From assembly GCF_003482105.1 (NCBI RefSeq), contig NZ_QULM01000007.1, positions 22,383-86,382 of the forward strand: DNA of 64,000 bases, given 5' to 3'. The notes beneath the pieces are model-generated. The model worked only from the letters and a program-made list of their open reading frames with translations, made no database searches and had not been told where the DNA came from. The position numbers were made by a program, and so were the translations under genes. This document shows, piece after piece, positions 35,813 to 45,002 of this stretch. Numbering within the stretch: the first letter of the stretch is position 1; every line of letters starts with the position of its first letter. Origin of the DNA: Coprococcus sp. OM04-5BH. GTDB taxonomy: Bacteria > Bacillota > Clostridia > Lachnospirales > Lachnospiraceae.

Positions 35813-38800
35813 TTATTGGATATCTGCCTTTAAAAGCTTCTTTGAAAGCGGATCTCTGGCTTCTGCTCTTGCTATGCCATCATCTACTGCCTTGAGAAGT
35901 CTGTCGATATTTCCTGTTTCCATAGACATAAGCAGGTTCTTAATAGTTCCACTCATGCCGCTCTCAGGCTTATATCCCTTCTCACTCATGTATCCCTTGG
36001 CAATATCAACCATGTTTGCTTCCTGAATCTGATCAAAGTAAACTCTGTTATTAAAGTGTCTTGCCTGACTCATATTATCTGCAAGCATATTTGAAAGAGC
36101 CACCTTCTCACCTGTAAGGATTATCTTAACATCACTCTTTTCAGGTGCGCATAATTCTATGATCTCCTTAAACTTATCAGGTCTTACAAGACCGGCATTC
36201 TCGATTATGAGACATCCGCCCTTAAGCTTATTCATAGCACCTGTAAGCTTATCCCTGCTTGCTGAGTTGATACCCTTCGCACTGATCTTAGCCTTTGCAG
36301 CATTCTTGCACCATCCAAGATCAAGATATGTTCTTGCAAAATCTTCTCCGATATTCGCAAGACCGAATCCGTGAAGACCAAGAACCACAAGATTCTTTGT
36401 TCTGTTTGAATCCATCTTTATTGTCTGGAGGATATTTACTATCTGTCCGCCTGCAGGATTTACGCTGAGATACTTATACAGGTACTTGGCTTCCTTAGGA
36501 AGTGCCTTACGCTTCTCATCGATAGATGATGTATCCTGCTCTTCAACCTGTACTCCATCAGCAGCCTCTGCCTCCGACGCAAGCTTAGCAGCCTCTTCTT
36601 CCTTACCCTGTTCAATAAGTTCAGCTTCCTTACGAGCCTCTTCTTCTCTCTTTATAGCTTTTTCAAGAACAGCCTTTGCTGCACTTGCTTTATTTCTGTG
36701 ATCCTCAAGAGTATTCTTCACCTCTGTCTCAGCCTTTATGATAGTCTCAAGATCCTTGCTTCTCTTAGCCTCAACTGCCTCTTTCTCTTCCTTGGCGGTT
36801 TGCTTACGGGCAACAACTCTCTCTGCCTGCTCTGTTCTGAGATCAGATATCTTCTTCTTAAGTTCACTTTCCTTCTTATCTGCGTCGCTTAACAGCTTCT
36901 TGGCATCAGCCTCTGCCTTCGCCTTAGCATCGGCAGCTTCCTTGTCAGCCTTAAGTGCTGCAGTCTTAACCTTTGTAAGCTCTGCTGACTCTGCAGTAGC
37001 GTAACTCTCTTCCTCCGAAGCAAGATACTCCTCTCGCTTCTTCTCACTTTCCTTCTTATCTGCCTCAAGCTTATCCTTAGCTTCCTTGGCAACGGCCTCT
37101 GCATTCTTAAGCTCAACCTCTTCTGTAATTTTTGCTTCTTCAACGATCTGTTCGGCCTGCTCTTCAATATCCTGAGCCTTTGAAAGAAGATCCTCAGCCT
37201 CAACAAGAGACTTCTTGGCTGCGTCAAGGGCTTCCTGTGCCTCAGCTTTTGCCTTCTTAAAGGACTCAACATCCTTCTTAACCTCGGCGATTTCCTTGTC
37301 AGAAGCAGCCTTCTCATCACTGATCGTCTTGATCTCAGCCTTTGCCTTTTCGAGATCAGCGGTAACTGTCTTGATCTTAGCGTCTGCTGCTTCTTTCTTC
37401 TTGATAGCTTCATCAAGAAGCTTCTTGATCCTCTCTTCTTCCTTTTTAGCTGTCTCTAATGCCTTCTCGGCGTCTGAGCATGCCTTAGCCGCTGCGGCCT
37501 CCTTCTTATGAGCCTCACTTTCTCTGTTAAGGATGCCCTTATGGCTGTTTGTGAGCTTATCAAGCTTCTTGCTTGACTCTGCTTCCATGTCAGAAGTATT
37601 CTTCAGATTATTTGAAGCTTCCTCTTCAGCCTTCTTGGAATCACTGAAGATAACGCCTGCCCGTTCCTTATCGCCCGCAGCTTCCTTCACTAATTTATCA
37701 GCGGATGCTTCTGCATCAGCTTTCTTCTTCTTGGCAGCCGCAATAGCACTATTTTTGGTATCCTCGATACTCTTGGCATCCGCCTCGAACTTCTTGACAG
37801 CCTCAGCGTAACCGGCTTCATACTTATCAATGTTTGCCTTCTTGTTATCCGCAAGCTTCTTTATAGCTTCATCAGCAGCAGCCTGGGCGTTGCTGATAAT
37901 CTTATTCTTGATCTCCTCTGTGTTAATTCCGCTTAAGATTTTATCTGACTCTTCCTTGGCAGTCTTCTTGTTCTCGTCAATCTGCTTTTTAAGTGCCTCA
38001 ACATCACTGTTAAGTTTAGCCTCTTCCTTCTCAAGAAGCTCTGAGTTTGCCTTAGCCTTAGCATCAGCGTCAGACTTGAGCTTAAGATCGTAATTTTCAC
38101 GTTTCTTAGCATACTCTTCAATCTGCTTTGTAAGCTCTACCTCAGCCTTCTCGGCCTCATCTATAGTCTTCCTGGCTGTCTCGGCAACCTTCTTAGCTTC
38201 CTCAGCCCTGTTCTTTGCATTATCGATTGCCTGCTTCTTCTTGGCTTCCTTTTCAGCCTTAGCCTTTTCGGCAGCAATCTTCTTACGCTCTTCCTCGGCT
38301 TTCTTTCTCTTAGCTTCCTCTTCTGCCTTTCTCTTGGCCTCTTCTTCAGCTTTCTTCTTAGCTTCTTCCTCAGCCTTCTTCTTAGCTTCTTCCTCAGCCT
38401 TCTTCTTAGCCTCTTCCTCAGCTTTCTTTCTGGCAAGTTCTTCTTCACTTGTCTCATCAATGTTAGAAAGATTCTTTATGCCTGCTCCAAGGAAATCTTC
38501 ATCTTCGTCATCATCATCAATGTCATACATTGAATTGACATCACTTCCTGCTGCTACATCTCTGTCCGGAAGAATACTGAACAGATCTCCGTTTGCATCA
38601 TTACCCTTTGGAGTCTTAACCTCTTTAACCTTGACATTCTTACCTGCAATCCACTCTGTATCATCGTCAGCAATAACTGCCTCTGTGTCCTCTGAGAAGG
38701 TTTCTTTCTCAGCCTTCATGTCAGACTTAATGCCACCGGATACAAACATATTCTTCTTGGATTTACCAGCTTTATCTTCAGATTTCTTGACATCTGTATC

Positions 38801-39370
38801 TATTCCAAGAGACGGCTTATTCTTTGACTTCTCTTCCTTATCACCGAGACCTCCAAGACTTCCGCCTAAGCCGCTGCCAAGACCTCCGGAGCTGCCAAGC
38901 CCACCGCCAAGGGTAGGTGCATCATCATCATCATCACCGGCAATACCTCCAAGATTAAGGCTAAGGCTTGGACCGCCCAGGCCCCCACCAAGGCCACCAA
39001 GGCCACCAAGGCCTCCGCCTGGCTTCTCTTCACTCTTTTCTTTGGCACCTTTCTCATCGGTCTTCGGTTGTAGTATAGCAGCCTCCTCAGCCTCTCTCTC
39101 CGCTTTTTCTTTAGCAAAAATCTCGTCCGGGTTAAGTCCCATGGCTTCAAGTTTCTTACGCCGTTTCTTCTCCTCGATACGAGCTAACTCTTCAGCAGAT
39201 AATGTCTTGTATTGGCTCTTTTTGCCACCGTCGTCGACTTTTTTCTTTCCCCCATTTTTAAGTGCCTCTTCTTCTTCAAGGCGCTTCTGTTTTACGGCTT
39301 CAGCAGCTCTTTCTTTTTCAAGCTGGGCTTTAATTGCAGCAATCATTGCCTCCGTTTGATCCATAGCCAA
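35813..39370 (-). CDS. Giant coiled-coil protein with degenerate CbxX-like AAA domain
   Basis: 1185 residues. Visible regions are a charged helical N-terminus (1-115), a Gly/Leu-rich low-complexity stretch (about 118-180) broken by an Asp run, a linker with acidic patches, a long Lys/Glu/Ala coiled coil (about 300-940) starting with an eight-residue AEEEAKKK repeat, and a C-terminal domain (about 955-1185). That domain follows the CbxX/SpoVK AAA pattern, but Walker A reads GLHGFGLANIG (no GK[ST]) and Walker B reads GGCLIIENAG (Glu-Asn for Asp-Glu); an arginine persists in FNNRVYFD. I infer a structural pseudo-ATPase. The TTG at 39370 has GGAGG 8 nt upstream; an ATG lies two codons inside. It is the last gene of the cluster before mreB. 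Function unknown. Confidence 0.85.
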   Translation of the reverse strand: MAMDQTEAMIAAIKAQLEKERAAEAVKQKRLEEEEALKNGGKKKVDDGGKKSQYKTLSAEELARIEEKKRRKKLEAMGLNPDEIFAKEKAEREAEEAAILQPKTDEKGAKEKSEEKPGGGLGGLGGLGGGLGGPSLSLNLGGIAGDDDDDAPTLGGGLGSSGGLGSGLGGSLGGLGDKEEKSKNKPSLGIDTDVKKSEDKAGKSKKNMFVSGGIKSDMKAEKETFSEDTEAVIADDDTEWIAGKNVKVKEVKTPKGNDANGDLFSILPDRDVAAGSDVNSMYDIDDDDEDEDFLGAGIKNLSNIDETSEEELARKKAEEEAKKKAEEEAKKKAEEEAKKKAEEEAKRKAEEEAKRKKAEEERKKIAAEKAKAEKEAKKKQAIDNAKNRAEEAKKVAETARKTIDEAEKAEVELTKQIEEYAKKRENYDLKLKSDADAKAKANSELLEKEEAKLNSDVEALKKQIDENKKTAKEESDKILSGINTEEIKNKIISNAQAAADEAIKKLADNKKANIDKYEAGYAEAVKKFEADAKSIEDTKNSAIAAAKKKKADAEASADKLVKEAAGDKERAGVIFSDSKKAEEEASNNLKNTSDMEAESSKKLDKLTNSHKGILNRESEAHKKEAAAAKACSDAEKALETAKKEEERIKKLLDEAIKKKEAADAKIKTVTADLEKAKAEIKTISDEKAASDKEIAEVKKDVESFKKAKAEAQEALDAAKKSLVEAEDLLSKAQDIEEQAEQIVEEAKITEEVELKNAEAVAKEAKDKLEADKKESEKKREEYLASEEESYATAESAELTKVKTAALKADKEAADAKAKAEADAKKLLSDADKKESELKKKISDLRTEQAERVVARKQTAKEEKEAVEAKRSKDLETIIKAETEVKNTLEDHRNKASAAKAVLEKAIKREEEARKEAELIEQGKEEEAAKLASEAEAADGVQVEEQDTSSIDEKRKALPKEAKYLYKYLSVNPAGGQIVNILQTIKMDSNRTKNLVVLGLHGFGLANIGEDFARTYLDLGWCKNAAKAKISAKGINSASRDKLTGAMNKLKGGCLIIENAGLVRPDKFKEIIELCAPEKSDVKIILTGEKVALSNMLADNMSQARHFNNRVYFDQIQEANMVDIAKGYMSEKGYKPESGMSGTIKNLLMSMETGNIDRLLKAVDDGIARAEARDPLSKKLLKADIQ
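38313..38432. repeat. Five 24-bp coding repeats (eight-residue AEEEAKKK units)
   Basis: Five in-frame 24-bp units at 38313, 38337, 38361, 38385 and 38409. The third and fourth are identical, and the outer ones have diverged. They encode the start of the coiled coil in the giant scaffold protein and probably vary in number between strains. Confidence 0.85.
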
Positions 39371-39429
39371 TTTGTTCGCCTCCTTCCATTAATACATTCA
39401 AGTCAAGTATGCAGAATTATATTTAATAA

Positions 39430-42400
39430 TCATCTTAATTTGAATCTTGAATTATCTTCCTTTGTTTTTTTATCTTGTTTTTGATTAATACTGGCATCCA
39501 TCCTCTTTACTGCCTCATGATCTTCTTCGAACTGTTCCTTGGTAAAATAATCCGAACCGGAATAATACTTGGTTCCCAATTCGATTCCAAGCCGTGCAAG
39601 CAGCTCATCAGTCTCTTTAAGAAGTGCCTCCTCCTTTGCAAGATGTTCATCTATTTTCTCCTGATTTTCAAGTTTAATGTCATCAGGATTAAATACTTTG
39701 TTGCCGCCAATCTTATCATCACTGTTATACTCAGGGAACAGTTCTGATCTGAATATCGGAAATTCATAGCCTTCGTCACCTACAAGCTTATCTGACTGGA
39801 AACCATATTTTACCGGTTCCGGTTCTTCTTCCTCTACCGGCTGCGCTTCTTCTGCCCTTGCAGTATCTTCATACTCCTTGACTATCTTCTCATTCTCTCT
39901 GGAGATCATTTCAATCTCCCTTAACATCTGATCCAGTTCATCAGGAGTTGTTATCTCCTCCGGCTCAGCCTCAGGTGCAGCTTCTGCTACCGTCTCCGGT
40001 TCAATGTCACCTTCCGCCTCTGTCACCGTCTCCGGCTCAACTTCAGTTGCCGTTTCATCTTCAACAGCTTCTTCTGTTTCAGCTTCTGTCATTTCTATCG
40101 TTTCGGTCTCTGTTGTTTCAACCGGCTTGACTTCAGTCTCCGCTGTTACTTCTTCTGTTTTGCCCTCTGTTGTAGCCTCCTCAGCTTCTGTTTCAACCAC
40201 AGACTCAAAAGTTTCTGTTCCCGGTTCAGTCTCAACTATCGGAGTGGTTTCCCGGTCAGTTTCAGCTTCCACTATCACCTCTGTTTCAAGCTGTTCCGAC
40301 TGCTTGCTTTCTTCAGATTCCGTTTTCTCTTCATCAACCTCAAGCCCGGAAGTCTTAGTTTCAGAAATTTCAAGTTCAGAAGTCTCAGGTTCAGAAGTCT
40401 CAGGTTCAGAAGTTTCTTCGACTATATCTACTGAAACCTCACTGACATCTGTGAGTGTATCCATAAGATCTACAAGCTTTACGTCCTCTGATTTTGAGAG
40501 ATCTTCAATCTCTACTTCTTCCATAGAGTCAGTAAGCTGCGAATGATCTATTGTGACCATGTCATCTTCATCTGCATTCTCTGCAAATGAAACTTCATCG
40601 TCTTCATCGACACTTATGAAATCAAATTTCTCCGTCTCATCATCAGAGTCATTACTCTTATTATTTGTTTCCGTGTTTTCTTTACTGTCTATATTATCTT
40701 TATCCGTTACAGTCTCTGAATCGATCTTTCCTTCAACATCAGCAGTGTGTGTTTCACTGCCCTCCGCTGTAGCTTCAACACCGTAAAGTTTCGTATTATC
40801 TGTTACATATTCAGGAGATACAGCCTTACTGTCAGAGCTGTCAGCCGAAGCATTCGCCTTGTAGCTCATACTATCTTCTGTAAGCTCCATGTTTGATATC
40901 ATGGAATCTCTATCCTTATCAAGTCCCATATCTGAGCTTACACGCTCATCTCGCTTACGCTTTCTCTCCATTTCCTGCTGTTCAACTTCCCGTACAACAT
41001 CATTATATGCAAGAGAATCTCTGTCTCCATTGATTTCGCTTTCTATAATGCTGTTTATCTGATCATCAAGATCGTTTTCATCAAACATCGGATCAAAATT
41101 ATCTGATGTATAATCATCCCCGGACATAGTTGTTATCTTAATATCACTTATATCAGGCTTTATCTTTACGCTCTCAAGAACTATAGACTTGCGTGTCGGA
41201 GCCGCCGCCACCCTATCAGCCTCAGATGCACCAACTTCAGCAGCCTTTTCAGTGCCTTCATCAATGTCAGCGTCCTTTGCTTCTGCCTGCACTGTATCCG
41301 TGTTTTTCTTACTGATAGCGTCCTGTGCTTCCGTCTGTGCTGTATCGGTATTTTCTTCACTGCTGTCAACAGCCTGAGCTTCAGCCTTCTGAATCTCAAC
41401 AGGCTGTTCTGTTTCATCCGAATCAGTCTTATCAGTTTCCGCAGCCTTGCCTGTTTCTCTGGACTCACCCGCCTCTGAAACCTTAGGTTCTTCCGATGTC
41501 TCAATCTCCTTCGGATCTTCAGCTTTTTCTGTGGCCTCAGCCTCCGTAATCTGCGGTGTTTCAGGTTTCTCCACAGTCTTTCCGGTATCTTCGCCAGCCT
41601 CGTTATTCTCTGTCTGAGCTGCTTCCTCATCCATTATTTTATTAAGAAGTGTGGTGTTATCATCATTGCTCTCCTTTATTCCTGCAAGAGCCTCCATGAT
41701 CTCTTCCTCTTCCTGCTTCGACATTCTCCGCTTAAAAAAGCCCCTCTTCTCATGCTTCTCGGATGCAGTCTCTGAATTCTCCCCCTCTGTATTCTGAACA
41801 TTACTTTCAGCCTCCGCCTTGGCAAGCTTCTTCTTTTCTTTCTTTTCTTCTCTTTTAGCCTTATTTCTTGCAAGAGTCTGTTTTATCTTCATTGTGCCTG
41901 AAACAGGCTCATCATTTTCAACCATAAGGGTTATGGTAGGAGCTGTAGGATTAAGTCTGTAGTCATCCGCCTCAAGAGCCTTCTCTTCCATCTTTCTTGT
42001 ATCAGCATCCTCAGCAGCGTCATCGGCGGTCTCGTTTTCAGGGAAGCAATACAATTTTTTTTCTGGATCGGCAGTTCCTGCCAGGAGCTCATTTACATCA
42101 TCTATGTAGATGGACTTCTTGTACGTAGCCTTAAACACTTCTCCCTCGTACTTAAGTTTTTCTTGCTCCTTCAAGGCAGCAAGAATGAGCAGATGCTCGT
42201 ATTCCCACCGCTCTGCCTTTTCCTTATCATTTGCCGCTGCCAGCATGGCACGAAGCTCCTGCACCGGCTTCCTGTCCGCCTTGGCAAACAAATACTCCAA
42301 ACGTATCTCTCCGGCATCCTCTCTACCTTCAAGATTAAACTTGTACACTTCATAATACTTATCTGCCAGCGTTCTGAGACCCATGGTCAGATACAACTGT

Positions 42401-42642
42401 ATCAGAGAAAATATGATCTTATTTCCTGCAGGTGCCATGGAGTGTGCTCTTACCAGAGCCGCCCTTGCTTCATGGTACTTATGATTCTCGTAGTAGACCT
42501 CTCCGCATACCCTTATAAACTGCGGGCTTAGCGACTTGGACAGATCTTGATTCTCAAGTATATCTAATGCAAGACCATACTCTCCGTTTTCAGCAAGTTC
42601 CTTTATTTTATTTACGCTGGACATACTAATTCCTGTAGCCAC
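39430..42642 (-). CDS. Large acidic protein with TPR-like N-terminus
   Basis: 1070 residues. The N-terminal ~175 residues are helical repeats of tetratricopeptide type (ENGEYGLALDILENQDLS, NHKYHEARAALVRAHSMAP, LYLTMGLRTLADKYYEVY). Then comes a basic segment with a KKLAKAEAE stretch (about 255-310), a very long Glu/Thr/Ser/Val-rich disordered region (about 320-950), and a more ordered C-terminal ~110 residues (YGFQSDKLVGDEGYEFPIF, HLAKEEALLKETDELLARLG, YYSGSDYFTKEQFEEDHEAV). It has no signal peptide or membrane helix, so it should be cytoplasmic. The start is GTG at 42642 (AGGAG upstream) or ATG at 42624. It lies between the rhomboid and coiled-coil genes. I do not recognise a family; a binding scaffold is a reasonable guess. 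Confidence 0.8.
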   Translation of the reverse strand: MATGISMSSVNKIKELAENGEYGLALDILENQDLSKSLSPQFIRVCGEVYYENHKYHEARAALVRAHSMAPAGNKIIFSLIQLYLTMGLRTLADKYYEVYKFNLEGREDAGEIRLEYLFAKADRKPVQELRAMLAAANDKEKAERWEYEHLLILAALKEQEKLKYEGEVFKATYKKSIYIDDVNELLAGTADPEKKLYCFPENETADDAAEDADTRKMEEKALEADDYRLNPTAPTITLMVENDEPVSGTMKIKQTLARNKAKREEKKEKKKLAKAEAESNVQNTEGENSETASEKHEKRGFFKRRMSKQEEEEIMEALAGIKESNDDNTTLLNKIMDEEAAQTENNEAGEDTGKTVEKPETPQITEAEATEKAEDPKEIETSEEPKVSEAGESRETGKAAETDKTDSDETEQPVEIQKAEAQAVDSSEENTDTAQTEAQDAISKKNTDTVQAEAKDADIDEGTEKAAEVGASEADRVAAAPTRKSIVLESVKIKPDISDIKITTMSGDDYTSDNFDPMFDENDLDDQINSIIESEINGDRDSLAYNDVVREVEQQEMERKRKRDERVSSDMGLDKDRDSMISNMELTEDSMSYKANASADSSDSKAVSPEYVTDNTKLYGVEATAEGSETHTADVEGKIDSETVTDKDNIDSKENTETNNKSNDSDDETEKFDFISVDEDDEVSFAENADEDDMVTIDHSQLTDSMEEVEIEDLSKSEDVKLVDLMDTLTDVSEVSVDIVEETSEPETSEPETSELEISETKTSGLEVDEEKTESEESKQSEQLETEVIVEAETDRETTPIVETEPGTETFESVVETEAEEATTEGKTEEVTAETEVKPVETTETETIEMTEAETEEAVEDETATEVEPETVTEAEGDIEPETVAEAAPEAEPEEITTPDELDQMLREIEMISRENEKIVKEYEDTARAEEAQPVEEEEPEPVKYGFQSDKLVGDEGYEFPIFRSELFPEYNSDDKIGGNKVFNPDDIKLENQEKIDEHLAKEEALLKETDELLARLGIELGTKYYSGSDYFTKEQFEEDHEAVKRMDASINQKQDKKTKEDNSRFKLR

Positions 42643-42684
42643 TTTTGATTGCTCCTATGTATTTATAATCACCCTGAAATTTTA

Positions 42685-43704
42685 TCATAAAAAGCGTTTC
42701 TTTACAACCTTTTGATAGTAGGGTGTCATTAAAAGTCCAAGGACTATTCCAAATACCAGTCCCACGATATGTGCGGCATTATCTATGCCATCCGACACAT
42801 ATCCATTTGCAATGGTAAGAAAACAAAGCATAAGAAGGTTTCTTAAGGATATATCTCCCACACGTCCCTTGTTAAAAGATGCCATTACTATGAGCAATCC
42901 CATAAGTCCAAACAACGCTCCCGATGCTCCACCCGCATAATCATATGGGTGCCCCAGATAACATGCCGCAAGGGAACCTATGGACGCCACCATCCCTGTA
43001 ACTATATAGCATATTGGATATATCACCTTTCCAAGCAAATGCTCTACCCTTGCTCCCAACGCTTCAAGTATGATCATATTGCTTACCAGATGTTCAATAC
43101 CAAAATGAACAAACATGGCAGTAAACAAACGATAATACTGATGACCTTCAATGACAGCTGAAGGATTTATTGCAAGATAGTAATTGAGTCTGAAATTATA
43201 TTTTCTTGTAAGTATGCTGTCCAGAAAAAATATAATAACATTTATGGCAAGCAATATAGGAGTAACAACTCCGAATATCCTGAGAAGCCTGTTGCTGTCC
43301 TTCTTTTTTTCAATCTTTATCTCATGATCGAGTATATCTGCAAGGCCATCAAAATCACCTATCTGATTCTCAAAGACATAAAACTTTCCATAATCCTCAG
43401 TGAACAGCCACAGGTTATCCATGACCTCTATCATATGATTTATCCGGTCATCGAAAACACCGTCCGGCATTAACAATATGTTCAGCAGCCTTATGTCCTT
43501 GTCTGTGTCCTGGGAAATGTCACTTATTATCTTATTGTTAAATCTCTTCAGATCGTCCGCATCAAGATTATGACCGCTACCTATGACAACAACGTATATG
43601 GTACCGCCCTCGGCTCGACCATATACGTTGTTAGTGTCAGGGTTTAGTTTTACATATCCCTTTTCTTTAAGCTTGTTTACGATCTGCAACATATATTGCT
43701 GCAT
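42685..43704 (-). CDS. Rhomboid-family intramembrane serine protease
   Basis: Rhomboids cut substrates within the membrane using a Ser-His dyad. The 339-residue protein has an N-terminal cytoplasmic domain of ~140 residues, unusual in length but seen in YqgP/GluP-type rhomboids, then six or seven membrane helices. The motifs are complete: HFGIEHLVSNM (His200, His205, Asn209), the nucleophile GGASGALFGLMG (Ser261) and the catalytic His in NAAHIVGLVFG (His312). It begins 10 bp after the YbjQ-like gene and ends 42 bp before the acidic TPR gene, so all should be co-transcribed. Its substrate is unknown; since neighbouring products lack membrane helices, the target is probably elsewhere. Confidence 0.93.
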   Translation of the reverse strand: MQQYMLQIVNKLKEKGYVKLNPDTNNVYGRAEGGTIYVVVIGSGHNLDADDLKRFNNKIISDISQDTDKDIRLLNILLMPDGVFDDRINHMIEVMDNLWLFTEDYGKFYVFENQIGDFDGLADILDHEIKIEKKKDSNRLLRIFGVVTPILLAINVIIFFLDSILTRKYNFRLNYYLAINPSAVIEGHQYYRLFTAMFVHFGIEHLVSNMIILEALGARVEHLLGKVIYPICYIVTGMVASIGSLAACYLGHPYDYAGGASGALFGLMGLLIVMASFNKGRVGDISLRNLLMLCFLTIANGYVSDGIDNAAHIVGLVFGIVLGLLMTPYYQKVVKKRFL

Positions 43705-43714
43705 ACTCTACTAT

Positions 43715-44827
43715 CTACAGGCCAAGGAACAGATTCTCAATCTTCTCGATAACCGTATCCTTAGCGTTTCCTCTCTTTCGCTCGTACTGGCTTCCTGATT
43801 CCATGATCTCCAATAACTGTATTCTTATGCTTGCGTCAAGACTTGGCAGATATTTCTTAAGCACATCTTTAAGCTCAACCACGTACTCCTTGGTCTGCAT
43901 TTCTGCAAGCATTGGCTCATAATCAAATGTAACAGTACTCTTAAGATCTTCCTGCTTTCTTCCACATATTACACATTCCTCTGCACCGCCTTCATTCACA
44001 TGTCCGCAGTTACATGTCCATACAAGTCCGTCTGACTTGTAATTTGCAACAGCGTCAAGACCCCTCTTATTCTTCAGGGCATTGAACTTAACAGGGCTTA
44101 GGTTTATATCAATAGGATCATCTCCGCATGCATATACACCTCTTGACGTTACGTACTTCTTTATATAAACCTTTGAGCTTGAAATAAGCTTTATGTACTT
44201 ATCAGGAAGCTTACAATCTGCATAATCTGACTTTAAAAGCGACAGATTGATCTGACTGTCAAATACGAAATCAACACCTGTAAGTGTTGTTATATCTCCG
44301 TATATATTAACGAACTCTATATCTGCCTTGATCGCCTTGATATCCTCACGGCTGTAATTATTAAACCAGGCAGCAATCTTTGTTCCGTCCCCCTCTGATG
44401 CAAGTATTACCTTGACTGCTCTTGGAACTGCCTTGTTATAGTAGTTCATTACATACAGCTCATTTCTTACAAAATTAGCCTTCTGAAACTCAGATACATA
44501 CTCCTTGTTCACCTTAACGAGTGTACCACTGGCAACAACTGCCGATACATTACTTGAGTAGTCAACAACATTGATATTAAATCCAATAACTCCATTGTAT
44601 GCTGTCTCACCGACCATCTCCTTAAATGCAACGATTGCATCATTCATAGCTGCGTCAAGCTTCGCCTGATAAACGCTGCTTCTGTCTGTTGCAATATCTG
44701 CGATTGATGAGCCAATTTCCTTAACAAAATTTGAGCTTAATATTATCTGTGTAAACTTATACGGACCATACTCCATGATCTCATAACCCTCAAATCCTGT
44801 TCCGGATGTAATCTTAATTTCCTCCAT
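43715..44827 (-). CDS. YbjQ/UPF0145-like domain protein with C-terminal zinc ribbon
   Basis: 370 residues. The first ~107 resemble the YbjQ (UPF0145) fold: FEGYEIMEYGPYKFTQIIL, SIADIATDRSSVYQAKLDAA, NGVIGFNINVVDY, VVASGTLVKV. YbjQ proteins form pentameric rings of unknown role. A middle region (110-260) of mixed helices and strands is unrecognised. Residues 270-290 form a zinc ribbon with Cys272, Cys274, Cys285 and Cys288, followed by a helical tail. The ATG has GGAGGAG. It is the first gene after the promoter at 44925-44953, with 10 bp to the rhomboid gene. The YbjQ assignment is by pattern and moderately sure. Confidence 0.78.
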   Translation of the reverse strand: MEEIKITSGTGFEGYEIMEYGPYKFTQIILSSNFVKEIGSSIADIATDRSSVYQAKLDAAMNDAIVAFKEMVGETAYNGVIGFNINVVDYSSNVSAVVASGTLVKVNKEYVSEFQKANFVRNELYVMNYYNKAVPRAVKVILASEGDGTKIAAWFNNYSREDIKAIKADIEFVNIYGDITTLTGVDFVFDSQINLSLLKSDYADCKLPDKYIKLISSSKVYIKKYVTSRGVYACGDDPIDINLSPVKFNALKNKRGLDAVANYKSDGLVWTCNCGHVNEGGAEECVICGRKQEDLKSTVTFDYEPMLAEMQTKEYVVELKDVLKKYLPSLDASIRIQLLEIMESGSQYERKRGNAKDTVIEKIENLFLGL

Positions 44828-44924
44828 GTCTACTCCTCCAAAAAAACATGCAAAAATTTCCGCCAGTCCCTGCCTAGCAGATTATTTAATGGGATGTACG
44901 CATCCCAATGTAACCAATGTAAAA

Positions 44925-44953
44925 ATTGTATCACATGGAATTAAAATATACAA
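44925..44953 (-). promoter_or_regulatory. Promoter of the YbjQ-rhomboid-scaffold cluster
   Basis: The minus strand has TTGTAT, a 17-bp spacer and TACAAT, about 95 bp before the first gene. The leader carries a hairpin at 44891-44906 (GGGATG/CATCCC with a 4-nt loop), preceded by the direct repeat TACATTGG. Confidence 0.65.
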
Positions 44954-45002
44954 ATAAAAATTGTTAAAAATATCAAAAAATCAAAGTGGTTTTTGTCTAT
45001 TA

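Noticed and set aside
38313..38432. Regular 24-bp repeats suggesting a CRISPR array
   Set aside because: The units are contiguous with no spacers and are in frame, coding for AEEEAKKK.
38241..39359. Long plus-strand open frame (372 codons) rich in Ser, Phe and Ala opposite the giant coiled-coil gene
   Set aside because: It is the mirror of Glu/Lys/Ala-rich codons on the minus strand. It has no Shine-Dalgarno, no domain and a very skewed composition.
40004..40786. Plus-strand Ser/Val/Thr-rich open frames opposite the acidic TPR gene
   Set aside because: The composition is the complement of Glu/Thr codons, with no start signals, so they are shadows of the minus-strand gene.
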